In this document: positions 13,480 to 26,085 of the stretch, piece after piece
Numbering within the stretch: the stretch's first letter is position 1
Layout of the letters: every line of letters starts with the position of its first letter
Assembly: GCA_028023455.1 (NCBI GenBank)
Contig: JAQFVV010012489.1
Span: 4,798,133-4,862,132, forward strand
Reading direction: 5' to 3'
Length of the DNA: 64,000 nucleotides
Origin: Epiperipatus broadwayi
Taxonomy: Eukaryota > Onychophora > Udeonychophora > Euonychophora > Peripatidae
Translations under genes and position numbers: made by a program
The notes under the pieces: generated by a model
Told to the model about the DNA's origin: nothing
Seen by the model: only the letters and a program-made list of their open reading frames with translations
Databases searched by the model: none

Positions 13480-16400
13480 TAAATAACTGATTCCCCATGA
13501 TATTTAATATAATTATTAAAAAATGTTTTTATTAAATCTTAAAAATGTAAAAAAAATTAAAATATAGTATCAATACCAATTATTTGCCCAAAGCCAATTC
13601 GTCATTACGATTACCAACTCAATTCTTTGAAAGTTTTAACTACTTTTTTCTTTTTAATTCAATTTACTGTGGTGTTTTTTAGAAGACATTAGAATTTTAC
13701 TAATAAATTGTTCAAATACAAAATTATGCTTTCACCTTTATTAATAATATTATTATTATTTATAAAAAAATTTTGATAAGAATATTTTTTATATTAAAAA
13801 ATTATCAATCAATGCCACTTATCAATGATATTTAATCTATCAATAAAGTACAAAAAATTCCATTTAATTTGGAGGTTTTTTAAAATACTATAAAAATAAA
13901 TTGTTAAAAAATAATCAGAAATTATTATATTTATAAAAATAATATATTGTGCTTGTATGTACATATATACACACACACGGTTCAAAAAAAAAAAAAAGAA
14001 AAAGATAAACTTTTTAATCTTAAAAGAGTGAAACTAATTCTCTTTTGTATCTAAAACAGGAAACACAAAGAGATTACTTTAAGAGGATTTTACATGCATA
14101 CCTTTAAATGTTTTAATCCCAGTATAAATTCCCAGAGGATATATTAGTAATACAATCACATATATGCAGTATTTTTCTATGAATATAAATAAATATTTTG
14201 CTGAAATTTCAAATATTATATACAAATAAAAAAAAAAAGATAGGGAGATATCAATCACAATGAAATATTATTTATCATTAATATATGTTTTGAAGTCTTT
14301 AAATTCAAGGTAAAATAAAAACGTATTGTTAATATCAAGAAAACTTTTTTACGATTATAAATATAGATTTTAACTTCACCTTGAAATTAAATCTTTCAAA
14401 ATCAACATCTATATATATGTTTTCTGCCTAAAGACAGGTTAAAAATTTTATAATGAGAATTTTCAAATGTACTAAAACAAAAATAGTTCAAATATAATTC
14501 GTCAAACATCATTTAAAACAAGTAATGTAAGCTGAAACACGTATTGTAATAAAAAATATAATATTTGTCTGATTTAATTTAAGCTAAAAAACAGATAGCT
14601 TCTAGATCAAATGTCAAGCCGTTACTTGGTTGCTGGTGAATCAGGAAAGCTGTTCTTCAAACTTTTACATATAAAAGAGTATTTGGTCTAATTTTTATCT
14701 CAACTTTTGAAAATTGAGCTAAAAATGAGCTGTTTTTTAGATTAATATAAATTAGGCAAATACTATTGGTATTTATGAGATCACGTGACTTCAACTTCAT
14801 TGTTTTTTTTAAAATTGTGTTTCCTTGGTTTTATCATAGTTGAAGTTTTCTTAATTTAATATGCAGAAGAAATGTTGTTAAATTTTTAATGATTATATAT
14901 ATAATTTGATATGGTCCAGTGTATAATAATATATAACAATTCAAAATTATATCTCATACAATTTGTTTAAAAAAATGAAACTCTTTCAATTCAAAACATA
15001 AGACCATATATATTGTAGTGATAAGGAAATTAGGGGTGGCATAGTGAGTTGTAAAAACATATTCTCAATCTTACTGATCTCCAATATAAAAGAAATAACC
15101 ATGAACTAAACAATATTTATGAGCAGAGATAATGATCATAAAACCATAAAAGCCCCAGCATTACATTATATTTTTAGACTAATAATAAATTATAAACTAT
15201 ATCACCAGCATTACTATAAACAGGATAATTACTAGCCATTGCCAAACATAGAGCTAAATATATCACAATCATTTGGATGACCTAAGTGCTAGTATATTGT
15301 AAAAATAATTATATACTTATACATGCTGCTCATTATCAATGCTCTGGCTATACACTATCATTAATGTAGAGACTAACTATAAACTATTTTTTAAAAAAAA
15401 TAATGCAAGGAACAAACTTTAAACCCTTGCACCATCCAGAAATCTATCTGAATCTCCAAACACAAACCTAAATTTATACATCTACATAGCTTACCATTGT
15501 TGTTCTCTATAAATAGTTCAAGATGATAAGACCATATGGACTGTAATTGTGGATATGAAAAAGATAAATATAACTTCCTCTAAATTAAATTAAGTCACAC
15601 ATAGTGCCCAATCATATAATAGATACATGGAGAAATAAAGACATTAAACATTAAAACTATTAATTTTTAAAATAATTATTTAATAAACTAACTAGTTAAA
15701 AATAAAAAAAAGACATGATAATATGATAATTCAATCAGCTTAATCAATATATATATATATATGTTCATATAGTAAGTAACTTTAACTTATTGTGGACACT
15801 TATTGATTTAATTAATTAACTTTAACTTTAAATAGAATTTCCTCTTCAATGGCTAAAATTGCAAAACAACCTTTCACTGAAGATAAAAAAAAATTAAATT
15901 AGCTAAAACTCTTTTCATAACTTTGGAAAAAAATAATATAAAAAATAAAATATTTTTTTAAAAAAAAGTTAAATTAATAAAATTATTCATTATTGCCAAT
16001 TATCGTTTCAATAAAAATATCTATATATGAAGATATATTGAGACATTAAAATAATTTGATCATGGTTTTGTGTTTCTTATGAATCCTTCTTTGGCAGTTG
16101 CAATTTTCAGCTTTCTTTCATGTTGGCTTCTGTTGTTAACTTTAAGAATCTTTTTTTAATTTTTGTAATATTATAGATGTTCTCTTTTAGCATGTATTTC
16201 CAGGGTAATAGATACAGATAAATTTATATTTTCAGGTTTTACACAGATAGCATTTCTTCATATTTTTTTTAATAAGGCAGACTAACACAGAAAGAGACAC
16301 TCATGCTTTGAATGGAGAAAATGCTTGTTGCACATTACTTCAGGGTATTATTCTTCTTTCATCTTTTTCAGTGAAAATTATATGGTTATTCAGCTTCTAG

Positions 16401-17560
16401 CTACATATTAGCATATAACCATTCTTAATTCTATTTTCAAACCCTATTGTACATCAAAACTTCTGCTTTTGTTGAATCAGGAATGTCTGTTTTTCAAAAG
16501 ATGCTGAAGTCTATTGATTTTGTTTTCATCTATTATATTTTTAAAACAATCCCATATCCATCCAATCAGAATGTTGCCACCAACATGACCAAATCAAGCC
16601 CTAATCGATTAGGACTATTCTTATAAAAAATGATTGTTTAGTTATTCCCCCTCCCTTTTTTAATTTAAACCATCTCCTGTAGCTGTTTTTTTCTTAAGCA
16701 AAACAAAAACACAATAATCCGTTAAATATATAGTCTTGTACATTATTATTAATAATTAGTTAATCACACTCATTTGTTGAGAATAAAAAGAAAAGAAAAC
16801 AACTCAAAATAATTAAAACAATAATTAAACATTTTCTGGTAGTGTTTCTCTAATAAAAAATTGTATTATTCAACAAATAAAAATAAATATTTTATAATTA
16901 TTACATACAACAAAAAATTATGTTTCACAATATAAATACTAATTTTCATTTAACAAAAATAAACAATCTACATCACATTTTCAATATATTACACTAGAAA
17001 TATATTTTTGTACATATCTTCTTAGTATAACATCATACAAATAAAAAGTCAAATATATTTGAAATATTAAATATTTATTTGTTTTATTTATAATTTACTA
17101 TCTGAATGTAATAACAAAAATAAAATCTATAACAAAAGAATAACAATTTTATACAAACTATCTGATTTATTATTTTCATATTTATTTTCCTTTTTAAAAT
17201 GAAGTCAATTTACAATCTTACAATACGATTAATAATAAACAATTTTATATTAATATTATTGTCATCATTGCAACACAGTTAATGTTTCATAAGTTATCAT
17301 ATTTACCATCCAAAAATCAAACAAGAAAGAAAGATAATAAAAAAAAGACTGACATCTTACCACATACAGAAATACATCTCAAATTTCAGTAGCCACAACA
17401 CTTCTTCCTCTTCTAACGAAAATAATGCTTTTCATAAACTAATAACAATATATTACAATTATTTTTATTCAATACAATAAACCATCTTCACCTAAGTGTA
17501 TAAAAACATCTATTTTTCTTCTTCTTCATTTTTATATATTGTTTAATAATCCAATTCTAA
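13480..17560. other. AT-rich DNA, nothing recognised except the 14.5-kb inverted repeat
   Basis: No coding frame of note. A TGTAGTGATAAGGAAATT start follows a TATAT stretch at about 15014 and could be another TGTA boundary, but no partner was found. Confidence 0.5.
14536..14790. repeat. imperfect inverted repeat, MITE-like
   Basis: The left arm (about 14536-14605) contains CTAAAAAACAGATAGC. The right arm (about 14720-14790) contains GAGCTGTTTTTTAGATTAA. The arms pair imperfectly over roughly 70 bp around a 115-bp centre. No target duplication was found. Confidence 0.4.
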
Positions 17561-17800
17561 TGAATTTTAAATACATTATCAGTATGTTCATCAGAACAAG
17601 GCAAAATATATTTACTCCTTTTATTCTCTTCTTCTCAATATATTATCATTATTTCATTGTAGGTCTCCAATAAATAACATGCCAACATATCAGGACTAAC
17701 AAACTTTTCATCTCTTACAAATTGATCATTTAGATCTTTATCTCTTTTAGTAACTTCTTTAATAATATGGTTTCAAATTTATTATAGTTAAATAATTTAA
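17560..17800 (-). pseudogene. possible C-terminal tail of gypsy pol
   Basis: On minus, a decayed frame downstream of the integrase reads RDKDLNDQFVRDEKFVSPDM and continues with charged residues. This codon-like composition contrasts with the flanking AT-rich DNA. It may be the extension after integrase, or unrelated. Weak support. Confidence 0.2.
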
Positions 17801-18539
17801 TACTTAAGATTTCTTTCATAGAGATTAACTAATTCATAAACTCTGCTTATAAAATAAAAATATTAACTATTTTTATTAAAATTTATTTAAAATCAAATAT
17901 TACTAACTAATATTTAATAGCTATATATTTTTATCACCTATTATATTTGCACTACTAAGCATATATACATGTATTTACATAACTAAATGGATTCAAAATA
18001 TTCCTAGATTTAGAATCATATGATGCTTCATAAGAAAAGCAAGAAACTATAAATATAAAATATTTGAGATATTTTTCTCTTCTTATCACATTCCATATTA
18101 ACACATCATCATCTTAAAAATATTGACTTGTTCAAAAAAATACATTCTCATAAAAATATCAAATAGAGACCTCACATCTTCTGATTTTAAACATATATAG
18201 TTACATTATTATCAATTAATATGTGGTATAAATTCAAATACTAAATTAGTATGGGAAATAATATTCTAATTTTATTAAATAAATTATATTTATTCAGGTA
18301 GTAATACTGACTTTAAACTTTAGGCATTGAATGAACTCTTTTCACTTTTAAGGATTTCTAAGAGCAATGCAATCACCCCACATTTCTTTTTATTTGATAT
18401 GGTCCTTACTATACCTCACTCACTGACTTGAAGAGTCTTTATAAATATGAAATCTCCTTCTTTAAACAAAGCTTATGAGATGCTTGGTTAATCATTTTCT
18501 GTTCCATCTCTCAAATTCTTGGTAGCCTTTGATGATCAC

Positions 18540-19211
18540 TATCATAATACATCTTTTTGAAATGTAATTGGGAATGGAATCTTAATATAGGCTCCCTATA
18601 ATCAAAGTGCATATACAGTGAGGTAAACTTAGTTGACTCAAATTTTGCATTATAATAATATAACATATTATCTCTTTCAACTTATTTCATACAATTATAG
18701 TGGTTTCTTTATAACTATACTCTAAACAACCTACCCAACTTATGCACAACTCTCTCACACAGGTTATACTATGGGTTTCTAATTAAAAACAAAACATGTT
18801 GTATATCATATCATTCAATCCAACCCTTTCATTCCTTAGACATGAATAATGTAGCAAAATCTGTCAAAATTGCCCAAGGTTTCCTTATCATTTCTACAAA
18901 CACCTAATCATATTTCTAGTGGTCATTAGGTATGCCCCTTTAAATTTGGAAAATACATCATAAGTGATCAAAATAAACTTGAATCTCTTAAATGGTAGCA
19001 AAGGCCTATAGAAATCAATGGTTACAAGAACATTGAGATGATCAAGTAAAATTGGTTGTAATGCCCTTATTAGAATATTTTGATCTAAAAAACAGATCTC
19101 ACAAAATCTGAACCTGTTCACTAATGATGCATAGAGTCCAGGCCAGTAGAACAGTTTGTGTACAGCATATTTTACCCTTCTGGGTTTGTAGTGACCAAAA
19201 AGACAATGCAC
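18540..19211 (-). pseudogene. Ty3/gypsy integrase (broken)
   Basis: The zinc-binding region has an H-Y-H pattern, the signature KLFYWPGL, then CEIC, equivalent to the HHCC module. The catalytic core follows: IDF with the first Asp at 19014-19016, FSKF, the second Asp in ILTDF at 18860-18862, and a CERV motif with the Glu near 18755. The last two acidic residues are about 35 codons apart, as in D,D-35-E enzymes, but a stop and frameshift intervene. At 18600-18660 ESTKFTSLYM followed by REP matches the conserved region after the core. The family joins cDNA to host DNA in the nucleus; this copy cannot. Confidence 0.85.
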
Positions 19212-19605
19212 ATAATAAATTAGCTGATTTCTAATACATGATCACAATTATCTGTGCTTTTTCATGACTCTCGATTACTTTATATTGCAATGTACTCTAA
19301 ATCATTTTATATCTTAATATTACTTTATTCTTAACCATCTTTTAATCACTACAGATTCATCCTTTGCATCCAAATATTGATTAATATCTTCAACATTGGA
19401 TCATGCAATTGTAAAACTGCGTAATTCTTCAAATCATTTTCCACCAAATTATCAACTCCCAGAGAGATGACATTGACGAAAATATTGTCTAAACTTATAT
19501 AACATTGGTCTATTTGAAAAGATTTCTACTCAGAATATCTGCTACAATATTATCTTTTCTTTTACAATAATATATTTTATAATTAAATTGTTCAAGAAAT
19601 AAACT

Positions 19606-19866
19606 CTAATTAACTAGCCATTTACTATTCAAATGGCTCCATTTAAGAAATTTCAAGCTCTTGTGATATGTAATAACTACTATTTCAGATTCAAGCAGAT
19701 GTTGTTGAAGCTTTTGAAAAGCCCATTTGACAGTCCAGTTTTTTTTCTCTATGATGGTATAATGAAATTCCGCACCCTTACTCAAGAAATATAAGACATG
19801 GAATTTTTTATGGTCCAACTGCAATAAAACTAGTCCTAAATTATACCCACCTCTGTCAGTTGGCAC
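19606..19866 (-). pseudogene. Ty3/gypsy RNase H domain (fragment)
   Basis: An 86-codon open frame matches the tethered RNase H of gypsy pol. It shows a GGYNLGLVLLQ segment (usually D-x-S-x-x-GLGAVLLQ), LSKGAEFHYTIIEKKN (usual S..L...E..Y...EKE), VKWAF and a VITYHKSLKFL segment (usual TDHKSL). The catalytic Asp of TDH is replaced by Tyr and the first Asp sits in a changed context (TDRGG). The family role is removal of the RNA strand during reverse transcription. A gap of about 390 bp of decayed sequence separates it from integrase. Confidence 0.85.
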
Positions 19867-19924
19867 ATAAGTATTTTTGAAAATTAGAATAATATAAGAT
19901 TACAATATTAAAAAAAAAAAATTT

Positions 19925-20620
19925 TTCTTGTTGAATTGTATAAAATGGTTTTCAGATCATTTCCATTTCTTATCATTTCTTAACAATTTTGACAATAAAT
20001 GATGTTATAAGCAAAATTCTTATAGTATCTATGATAAAAATTGCAGACACTAAGGAAAAAAGCATAATTGCTTTTTATTTTCTGAAACAAGAAAATTTTG
20101 AATAGATTTAATTTTACCAAGACGTGGGTTTATCCCATCAGACTCTACAATGTGCCCCTAAAATTGTATTTCATTAACAGCTATTCTACTTTTTTAACTT
20201 TATGTTGAAATGTTTTTCTTCACCTTCTTTCAAAAACATATTTACATGATGCAAATGCTCCAAAACATCTGAGGAGATTAACTTCACTTTTTATAAAATC
20301 CAAAAGGCATTCTTTCTAAACATATCAGTAGCCCTCATATTTGAATTCAACATGATACTTCTGATCTTCAACAGACAAGTATATCTGCCACTAACCAGCT
20401 GTTAAGTTAATTGTAGAAATAACTTGTTGTCTTTAAATTTAATTAATAATTATTGTACATTAGGAGGGACATCATGTTCTGGAATTGTTAGATTGTTTAA
20501 GAACCTTACATCCAAGCAAATACATATAGATCTATCATTTTTATGGACTACCACCAGTGGATTATTATATGCTGAGGGACCTTTTCTAATAATTTTCCTT
20601 TCAACCATCTGATCAATTTA
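19925..20620 (-). pseudogene. Ty3/gypsy reverse transcriptase (deleted palm motif)
   Basis: Reading from 20615 downward on minus, the fingers segment has KIIRKGPSAYNNPLVVVHKN followed by an RFLNNLTIP equivalent. An LT-LVSGRYT segment (usual LTxGYWQI) and NAFWIL (usual RMPFGL) come next. ISSD-LEHLHHV then follows directly, where families normally have about 40 residues including YxDD. Connection and thumb follow as GHIVESDGINPRLGKIKSIQ, then FLSVCNFYHRYY. Several stops are present. The catalytic YxDD has been lost in an internal deletion near 20290-20315. Confidence 0.85.
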
Positions 20621-20879
20621 TTTTAGCATATCAGCTTTGTAGTGATGTGAAATAGGATAGATTTTACATTGAAAGGATTATAGTTCTTCAAGCATATCCT
20701 ATGTAAACACACTTATCACACTAGGTTTTTTTTAGAGAATACAAACTTATATTTACAAAATAACTGGAAATTTTTTTCTTTAAAGTTATCATCCAACTCT
20801 GAAGATTTACATATTTATTTGTAAATCTGAGTCTATAGAATTATTTTGGATGGCTACGAAATTGATATTTTAAATAGGT

Positions 20880-21200
20880 ACCCCCTTATTAAATTTATGT
20901 CTTTTCTCTTTTAAAATTAATTCTTGATTAACATAATCAATAACACATTTGAACTGATTCATGAAGTCAGATCCTATAATAACTTTATGAATGAGTCCAG
21001 AATTAGTAATCTTGATATTTAATCATAGTTATTGAGAAAACAATTTTGCCTTACAATCATTGGCCATTATAACTTCGATTTGCCTTAATGGTAGGATATG
21101 AATTTTAAAGTTAACTTCAGTAGGTTTACTATACATATTTTCTGATATAATAGAAACATGGTTTCCAGAATCTAGTAAAGCCTTTATTAATGTACCCTGA
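20880..21200 (-). pseudogene. Ty3/gypsy aspartic protease (broken)
   Basis: On minus, GTLIKALLDSGNHVSIIS contains the retroviral-type active site LLDSG, with the Asp-Ser-Gly codons at plus 21164-21172. It is followed after about 55 codons by VIIGSDFMNQFKCVIDY, which matches the flap-distal I-L-G-x-D-F..ID motif of retropepsins. Length and position upstream of RT fit the family. It would cleave the Gag-Pol polyprotein, but intervening stops make it non-functional. Confidence 0.75.
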
Positions 21201-21329
21201 AAAATGATACTAATTTCTGAACAATTGTTATTTATATAACATTCTATTGTTCTATCCCAACAACTTCTATTTTAAAATTCAGTGAAGTTAGACAGTTAAT
21301 AATATTACTGCTCTCCAAATTTATGACAC

Positions 21330-21570
21330 TATCAGTGAAGAATGCTTCAATGATGCCTGTTTTAATTTAAAAGACTAATTTTAGACCTAGCCTCATTTTG
21401 ACATATATATTTTGTGATATGCTGAAAGGATAAGTTTCTGCCTTTCATGCACCTTTTTCTACTTTCTCATAAGTTTTAGGATTAGTGTTATTATTATATA
21501 CTGTAGCAGTCTATCTTAGCCCAAGGTTGAGCTTCACTGTTCTACCACTCAATCCATGTTTCATCCTGTT
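21330..21570 (-). pseudogene. possible gag nucleocapsid segment of the gypsy element
   Basis: Just upstream of the protease on minus, decayed sequence reads EAQPW, then YEKVEKGA and RCMKGRNLSF, and then QNEARSKI. The position and basic character fit a nucleocapsid, and the cysteine-containing stretch may be a ruined CCHC knuckle. No intact knuckle is present. Confidence 0.4.
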
Positions 21571-21824
21571 TTTTTTTGGTCACATGTATATAAACTATAT
21601 GTATATTTCTGAGAAACATCTATAAAAATTTATAAATATAAATCTCAAATAAAAATTTTCTTTAATTTTAAATATTAACTTTTATGGATGTGACTCAGAT
21701 ATATACATATATTAATGAAGATTTTATATAAATAAAAGCACAAGCAAATCTTGTAAATAATTTTGTATTTTTTTTAACTATATGTTATTTATTTTATAAA
21801 TATTTTCTTCACATAAGTACACAA

Positions 21825-24471
21825 ATATTCAAGATGGAAGATGCAGTTGTTAATGTCCAAGAGTAATTAAAGGGTGGAAACATTACTTTGCTTCATGTGT
21901 AAAAAGGAATTTTTAAATCAAAGTAAAATTCAAAACAAAGCAAATTGATTTTAGTTAGCTGTTAACATTTTTATCAAATCTATTTCCAATCTGGAAATTG
22001 ATTTGAATTTATTTTTGGACAATTATCTAGTGATTGCATCTCCACTAACAATAGAGAAAATATTTATGTAAATTAAGGATTAATTAGAGTTAAGAAGTTT
22101 AATTAAAAACATTCTTTGAATAATTCAAAGTTTGTATAAATAGGTCTAAAAATCTATTGTGACAGAGTTCGGTCAATAGTTGTTAACCAATTTCCGTCTA
22201 TTTGATTTTTAAAAAGAGACCTTAAGACAACTTCCCCTCCATATTCAGCTTCACTCTTTGCCATGCAGAAATGTAGCTCCTATTGTTCAAGTGTTCCTGT
22301 GCCATCAAAGAACTACTAAGGCCAAGAGACATGTCAAAGAATGCCACCTGCCACAGAAGATTCATAAGTATTCCATAGAATCCTGAGGTAACCAGCCCAA
22401 TGACATAATTGTATTACCTAATTCTAACTTATAACTATAAAATTAATGTTTTCTTTATGTTAAACTTTTTTTTAATGGAGAGAATGTTAAACTAATTATT
22501 TCCTTGCTATCGATTCTCTTCTATCAAATTAATACTACTATGAAATATTTCATCCAACTCACACTTATTTTTTTTTTATAATTTAGTGCGGTTATAATTT
22601 ATTTTAAATGATTATATTTTTCACTAAACTTTTATTTGTAAATGCCAATCAAACGCAGTCTTACAAACTTAGAAAGGGGGGGGGGATTAATGAGTTCTTA
22701 TTTATTTTTAAATAGTTTGTAAGATTGAGTTTGTATTTTAGATGAATACATGCTTTTAAATAAATATTTTATCGCAAGTTTATACAAAATATATAAATCC
22801 TTTCAATCTGGGATGGATATTGGTGTTCATTAATTTAATGAATTTCATTATTGATCATCATTGCCAAAAGACTGGTGACCTTATTTTATTTTGTTATTTG
22901 CACATTATTTGCACTTTTAAGTGCGTGAATTTTAGGTTTTTTTATATGTTAAACAAATTAGGATTGATTCAAGAAGGTGGAGCAATTTACACTTCATTAA
23001 TTATAGTTTTAATGTTTGATTAATGATTCTATCTTACACGGGTCATTATTTTAACATGTCATTACGTATTTGTTAAACCATTTAAGGCTTTATTTAGTAC
23101 TTAAATCCAATGTTTTTATAGTCTTATAATAGCATTGCTGGCATATGTCAAATTATTAATAAGCCACATAGGGCTTTGATCTGATTTGCCTGTACCTCAT
23201 TTCAGGGATCTGCGATGATCATCTTGGTTTGTCATTCTTTTCATTCAAGTATATATTTAGATACTGCTTTGATTCACCTTACCTCACCCCAGGGATTTGA
23301 AGCCTTCCATTTTTGTTATTGTTCTCATTCATAACAGAAATCTAAGTCTACTTCTGGAACTTGACGGTCAGTGTAGTTGAAGCTCTGCATGGACTTACCA
23401 TAAACCAGATCCATAGCAACTTCCTATCGACATTTCCTTTGGTACCACTGTAGCATAAAGCTGGTGTACCACCTTAATAATTGGTGAATGACCTTTTCTT
23501 GGCCAAAGCTGCCATTTTTCTCTCTTTTACTGACAATGCTAGCACTACAATTTTTTATAGTTCATTTTTTTAGCCTGTTTGACAAATTAATTCGTAATGA
23601 TGTGTAATAATGAAACGTTTTTCTCTTTAAATATTTTTCATTGGAGTTTTAGATCCAACCTCTCATGAAACTGCCCTCTCCTTTATTGAAATAACCAATT
23701 CCCTGATTGATAGAGTTTCACATTTTCTAGTTAAATGTCAAAAATGTTTAATAAATAAATGTTTTAAGTATATTTTGATCATAATGTAGCCTCATTTTAG
23801 TGTTGTAAATAAATTATATAAATGGAAATAAAGTAATGTATCCAATGCCAAGGGCATCCCATTAAAGTTGTCCCACACAGCAGAATTCTATTGTTATCAT
23901 ATCTTTATATGTGTTTTAATGTATGAACGTCCACCAATCACTCAGATAAATTTGTTTTTGAAACATTGAAATAAAATCCTATTTTTAAATACGTTCAGTA
24001 TTGTAACACTAAATTGATATCTATTAAAATAAAATAATTGTATCAAGATCGTCAAAGATTTGTAACCAATATAATTATTTAAACTGCATGCAGTTGATTA
24101 TACATATATAAAATCTTGAATTTTTGTCAAAATAAATATTTATATTTTTAAACTTTAATTTAGTTGTTCGAATCTCCTTAATAATCTTTATATTATTTAT
24201 GTATGTTTTTAACCTATATCTTGGGTTCACTCAATCTCTCATCATCATCATCAGCTGAGGTCTCATGCAAAACGTAGCACTGGGCCAGGAAGGAATGAAT
24301 TTATGTGGTATCATCATAGGGTGTCTGTAGTGTTATAGATTTGGGGAATGGACAAACAGGTTAGAATTCATGATTGCTCCTGACCTGTGTATCTCGGGCA
24401 TGATTGGATTCAGGGTACTTTTGCTTAGATTCTAAATCTTGTTGAATGGATAGACATTTTTGACTGGTACA
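21825..24471 (-). mobile_element. LTR-like repeat family C, copy 1, inserted between gypsy gag and pol
   Basis: On minus the block opens TGTACCAGTC at 24471. It shares with the plus-strand copy at 48081 the anchors TGTACC(A/G)GTC, AACAAGAT, GCAAAAGTACC, GAATCCAATC, GAGATACA/AAGATACAT, GTCAGGA-CA and TTCATGAA in the same order. The far ends also match: ATTGTTAG, CTTTAATTA and GCATCTTCCAT near 21835-22050, versus 50578-50775. A moderately GC-rich central part includes AAAATGGCAGCTTTGGCC. No long open frame exists. The length of about 2.65 kb is like that of copy 2, so the copy is probably near full length. An LTR or non-autonomous LTR element are both possible; no target duplication was found. 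Confidence 0.65.
22674..22686. repeat. poly-G run inside family C copy 1
   Basis: A run of about 12 G residues, striking in a region otherwise rich in A and T. Possible sequencing-length error. Confidence 0.9.
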
Positions 24472-24480
24472 ATACATAGG

Positions 24481-25080
24481 TTAAAATTTTACAATTTTTA
24501 TTACCAATATTGAGTCCATTTGCTGTAATATCTCCATTTCTTTTGTTTTTATTAAGATTAGTAGGAGGTACATTATATAAATGACTATTTTTACTGTATT
24601 TATGACTATATTCTTAAACACATCACTTGCCTTGAGCACTCCAAGTATGTTGGATACATTTTTGACAATATGCCTGTCAGCAGCAATCAAAGTTTGCTCA
24701 GTGTTTCTTTGCAAGTTTCTCTTAACTATTTGAATTATTTGGTTTTCTAACAATGAAAAATCAGTCAACATTTTTAATTTTGCTGCCTGCATTTCGAAAC
24801 ATTGAGTATATTTATACTTGTCTGGGCTAATTTGGTACTTCATGTTGTCTTGCTTATTTCCCACAAAAACTATTCTATAGAACATAATTAAAATCTCCAT
24901 ATCTTTCAAGCTTGTTGAACAACAACTTCCACCAATGATTGATGGATACACTTAAGTTTGTTCCTCGCTATTGATAATTTTTCAACCTCATGCAATCTCT
25001 TAATGAGAACAACTCTTCTAAGGCTATCAAATATTCTACAGGGCTCCGATCATAGTCTCTTTTAAAAATATTAAGCTGGA
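24481..25080 (-). pseudogene. gypsy gag, capsid-like segment (broken)
   Basis: From 25075 downward on minus the frame reads FKRDYDRSPVEYLIALEELF and then SLRDCMR, which resembles the start of Ty3/gypsy capsid regions. After a stop, a frame with INHWWKLLFNKLE follows, then the 156-codon open frame ending at 24481. That open frame carries GNKQDNMKYQISPDKYKYTQ, MQAAKLKML, IVKRNLQRNTEQTLIAADR and NVSNILGVL. The sequence of W-W, K-Q-D-D-type, Y-KY-- and (I/L)V-K-R-(H/N) blocks is typical of gypsy Gag in invertebrates. Frameshifts make it non-functional. The stop at 24481 lies 9 bp before family C begins. Confidence 0.65.
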
Positions 25081-25559
25081 TAAATCTAACTATGTTGCTA
25101 TTTATTTTTTCATCTTTAATATCTTCTGGACTATTTATTAGTTTATTACTCTCTTCTCAATATAGTGATGGTACAATATAAAACACCTTTACTTAAAAGC
25201 TTATCCTTTAAACCTATATATTTATATGACTTACCCTTATGCCAATTAGCACATTACAGATATTTTATTATTCAGACTTATTTCTTGTTCCTCAAAACAT
25301 TTATATATTCCTTGTTCCAACAATTTGTATTGTCTTCCATTTTATTACAAACTTCTCCTTACTTTTTATTATAGCTGCCAATTGCTGTAAAGTCAAGTGA
25401 AAATTATCCAAACTGTGCCTTAAATCACCTAACTTTCCTAATTTCACTTGCTTTGCACACTTTTTCAACTCCTTTATTTCATTATCAGCCTTATTATGTT
25501 TTTACACATCTTTTTGTTTTCTATTTACACACAATTCTGCATATCTTGTAATTCCAATT

Positions 25560-26085
25560 TAATATTATTTGCTTTTAATTTTGATGCTTTCTGACCACTT
25601 TGCATACTTTTTCAATTTTCATACATTCCTTATATAACTCCTTAATTTTACTACTTTAGTTTTCAAATGTAATTTAAAAAAAATTTTTTGTGAACTATCC
25701 AATAGGTCTCTCAGATCATCAAACCTGTTGTCACATTTATCACAAGATTCTTTCAACTTAATATTCAAATTATATTTGAACACATCAAATCTCACATTAA
25801 TAGCATTAAATTCAATTTTAAATAAGTCCATCTTATCATTTATATCTTTTGTTAGTTCTCTACTTTGACCAATTTTATTTATATGTTCTCTTAATTCTTT
25901 ATTTTCTCTACTTTGATTATCAATCATATTATTTATTTCTCCAAATTTATTATTTATATGTTTTTTTCTGTCATTTCTCTATGTGATTATTCATCCCTGC
26001 TATCGTTTGTTGAACATTTTTTGATATCACCTTTAGATTTTGACCATGATTCTACACTATTGGCTCCCATATTGGCTTATTATTA
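25560..26085 (-). pseudogene. gypsy gag N-terminal coiled-coil region (broken)
   Basis: A possible start at 26070 gives MGANSVESWSKSKGDIKK. After a frameshift a 102-codon frame (25619-25927) begins MIDNQSRENKELREHINK and continues with heptad-like I/L/F spacing, ending in a cysteine-containing CDKCDNRFDDLRDLLDSS segment. This is a long coiled coil. It lies on the same strand and upstream of the capsid-like part, so I assign it to the same gag. It could instead be a separate gene fragment. Confidence 0.5.

Noticed and set aside
20424-20612. 62-codon plus-strand frame
   Set aside because: It is the complement of the gypsy RT, which reads convincingly on minus.
24481-24951. Host membrane protein (hydrophobic C-terminal stretch)
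   Set aside because: Upstream frames carry gypsy gag blocks on the same strand; the hydrophobic run follows them and looks like drifted sequence.
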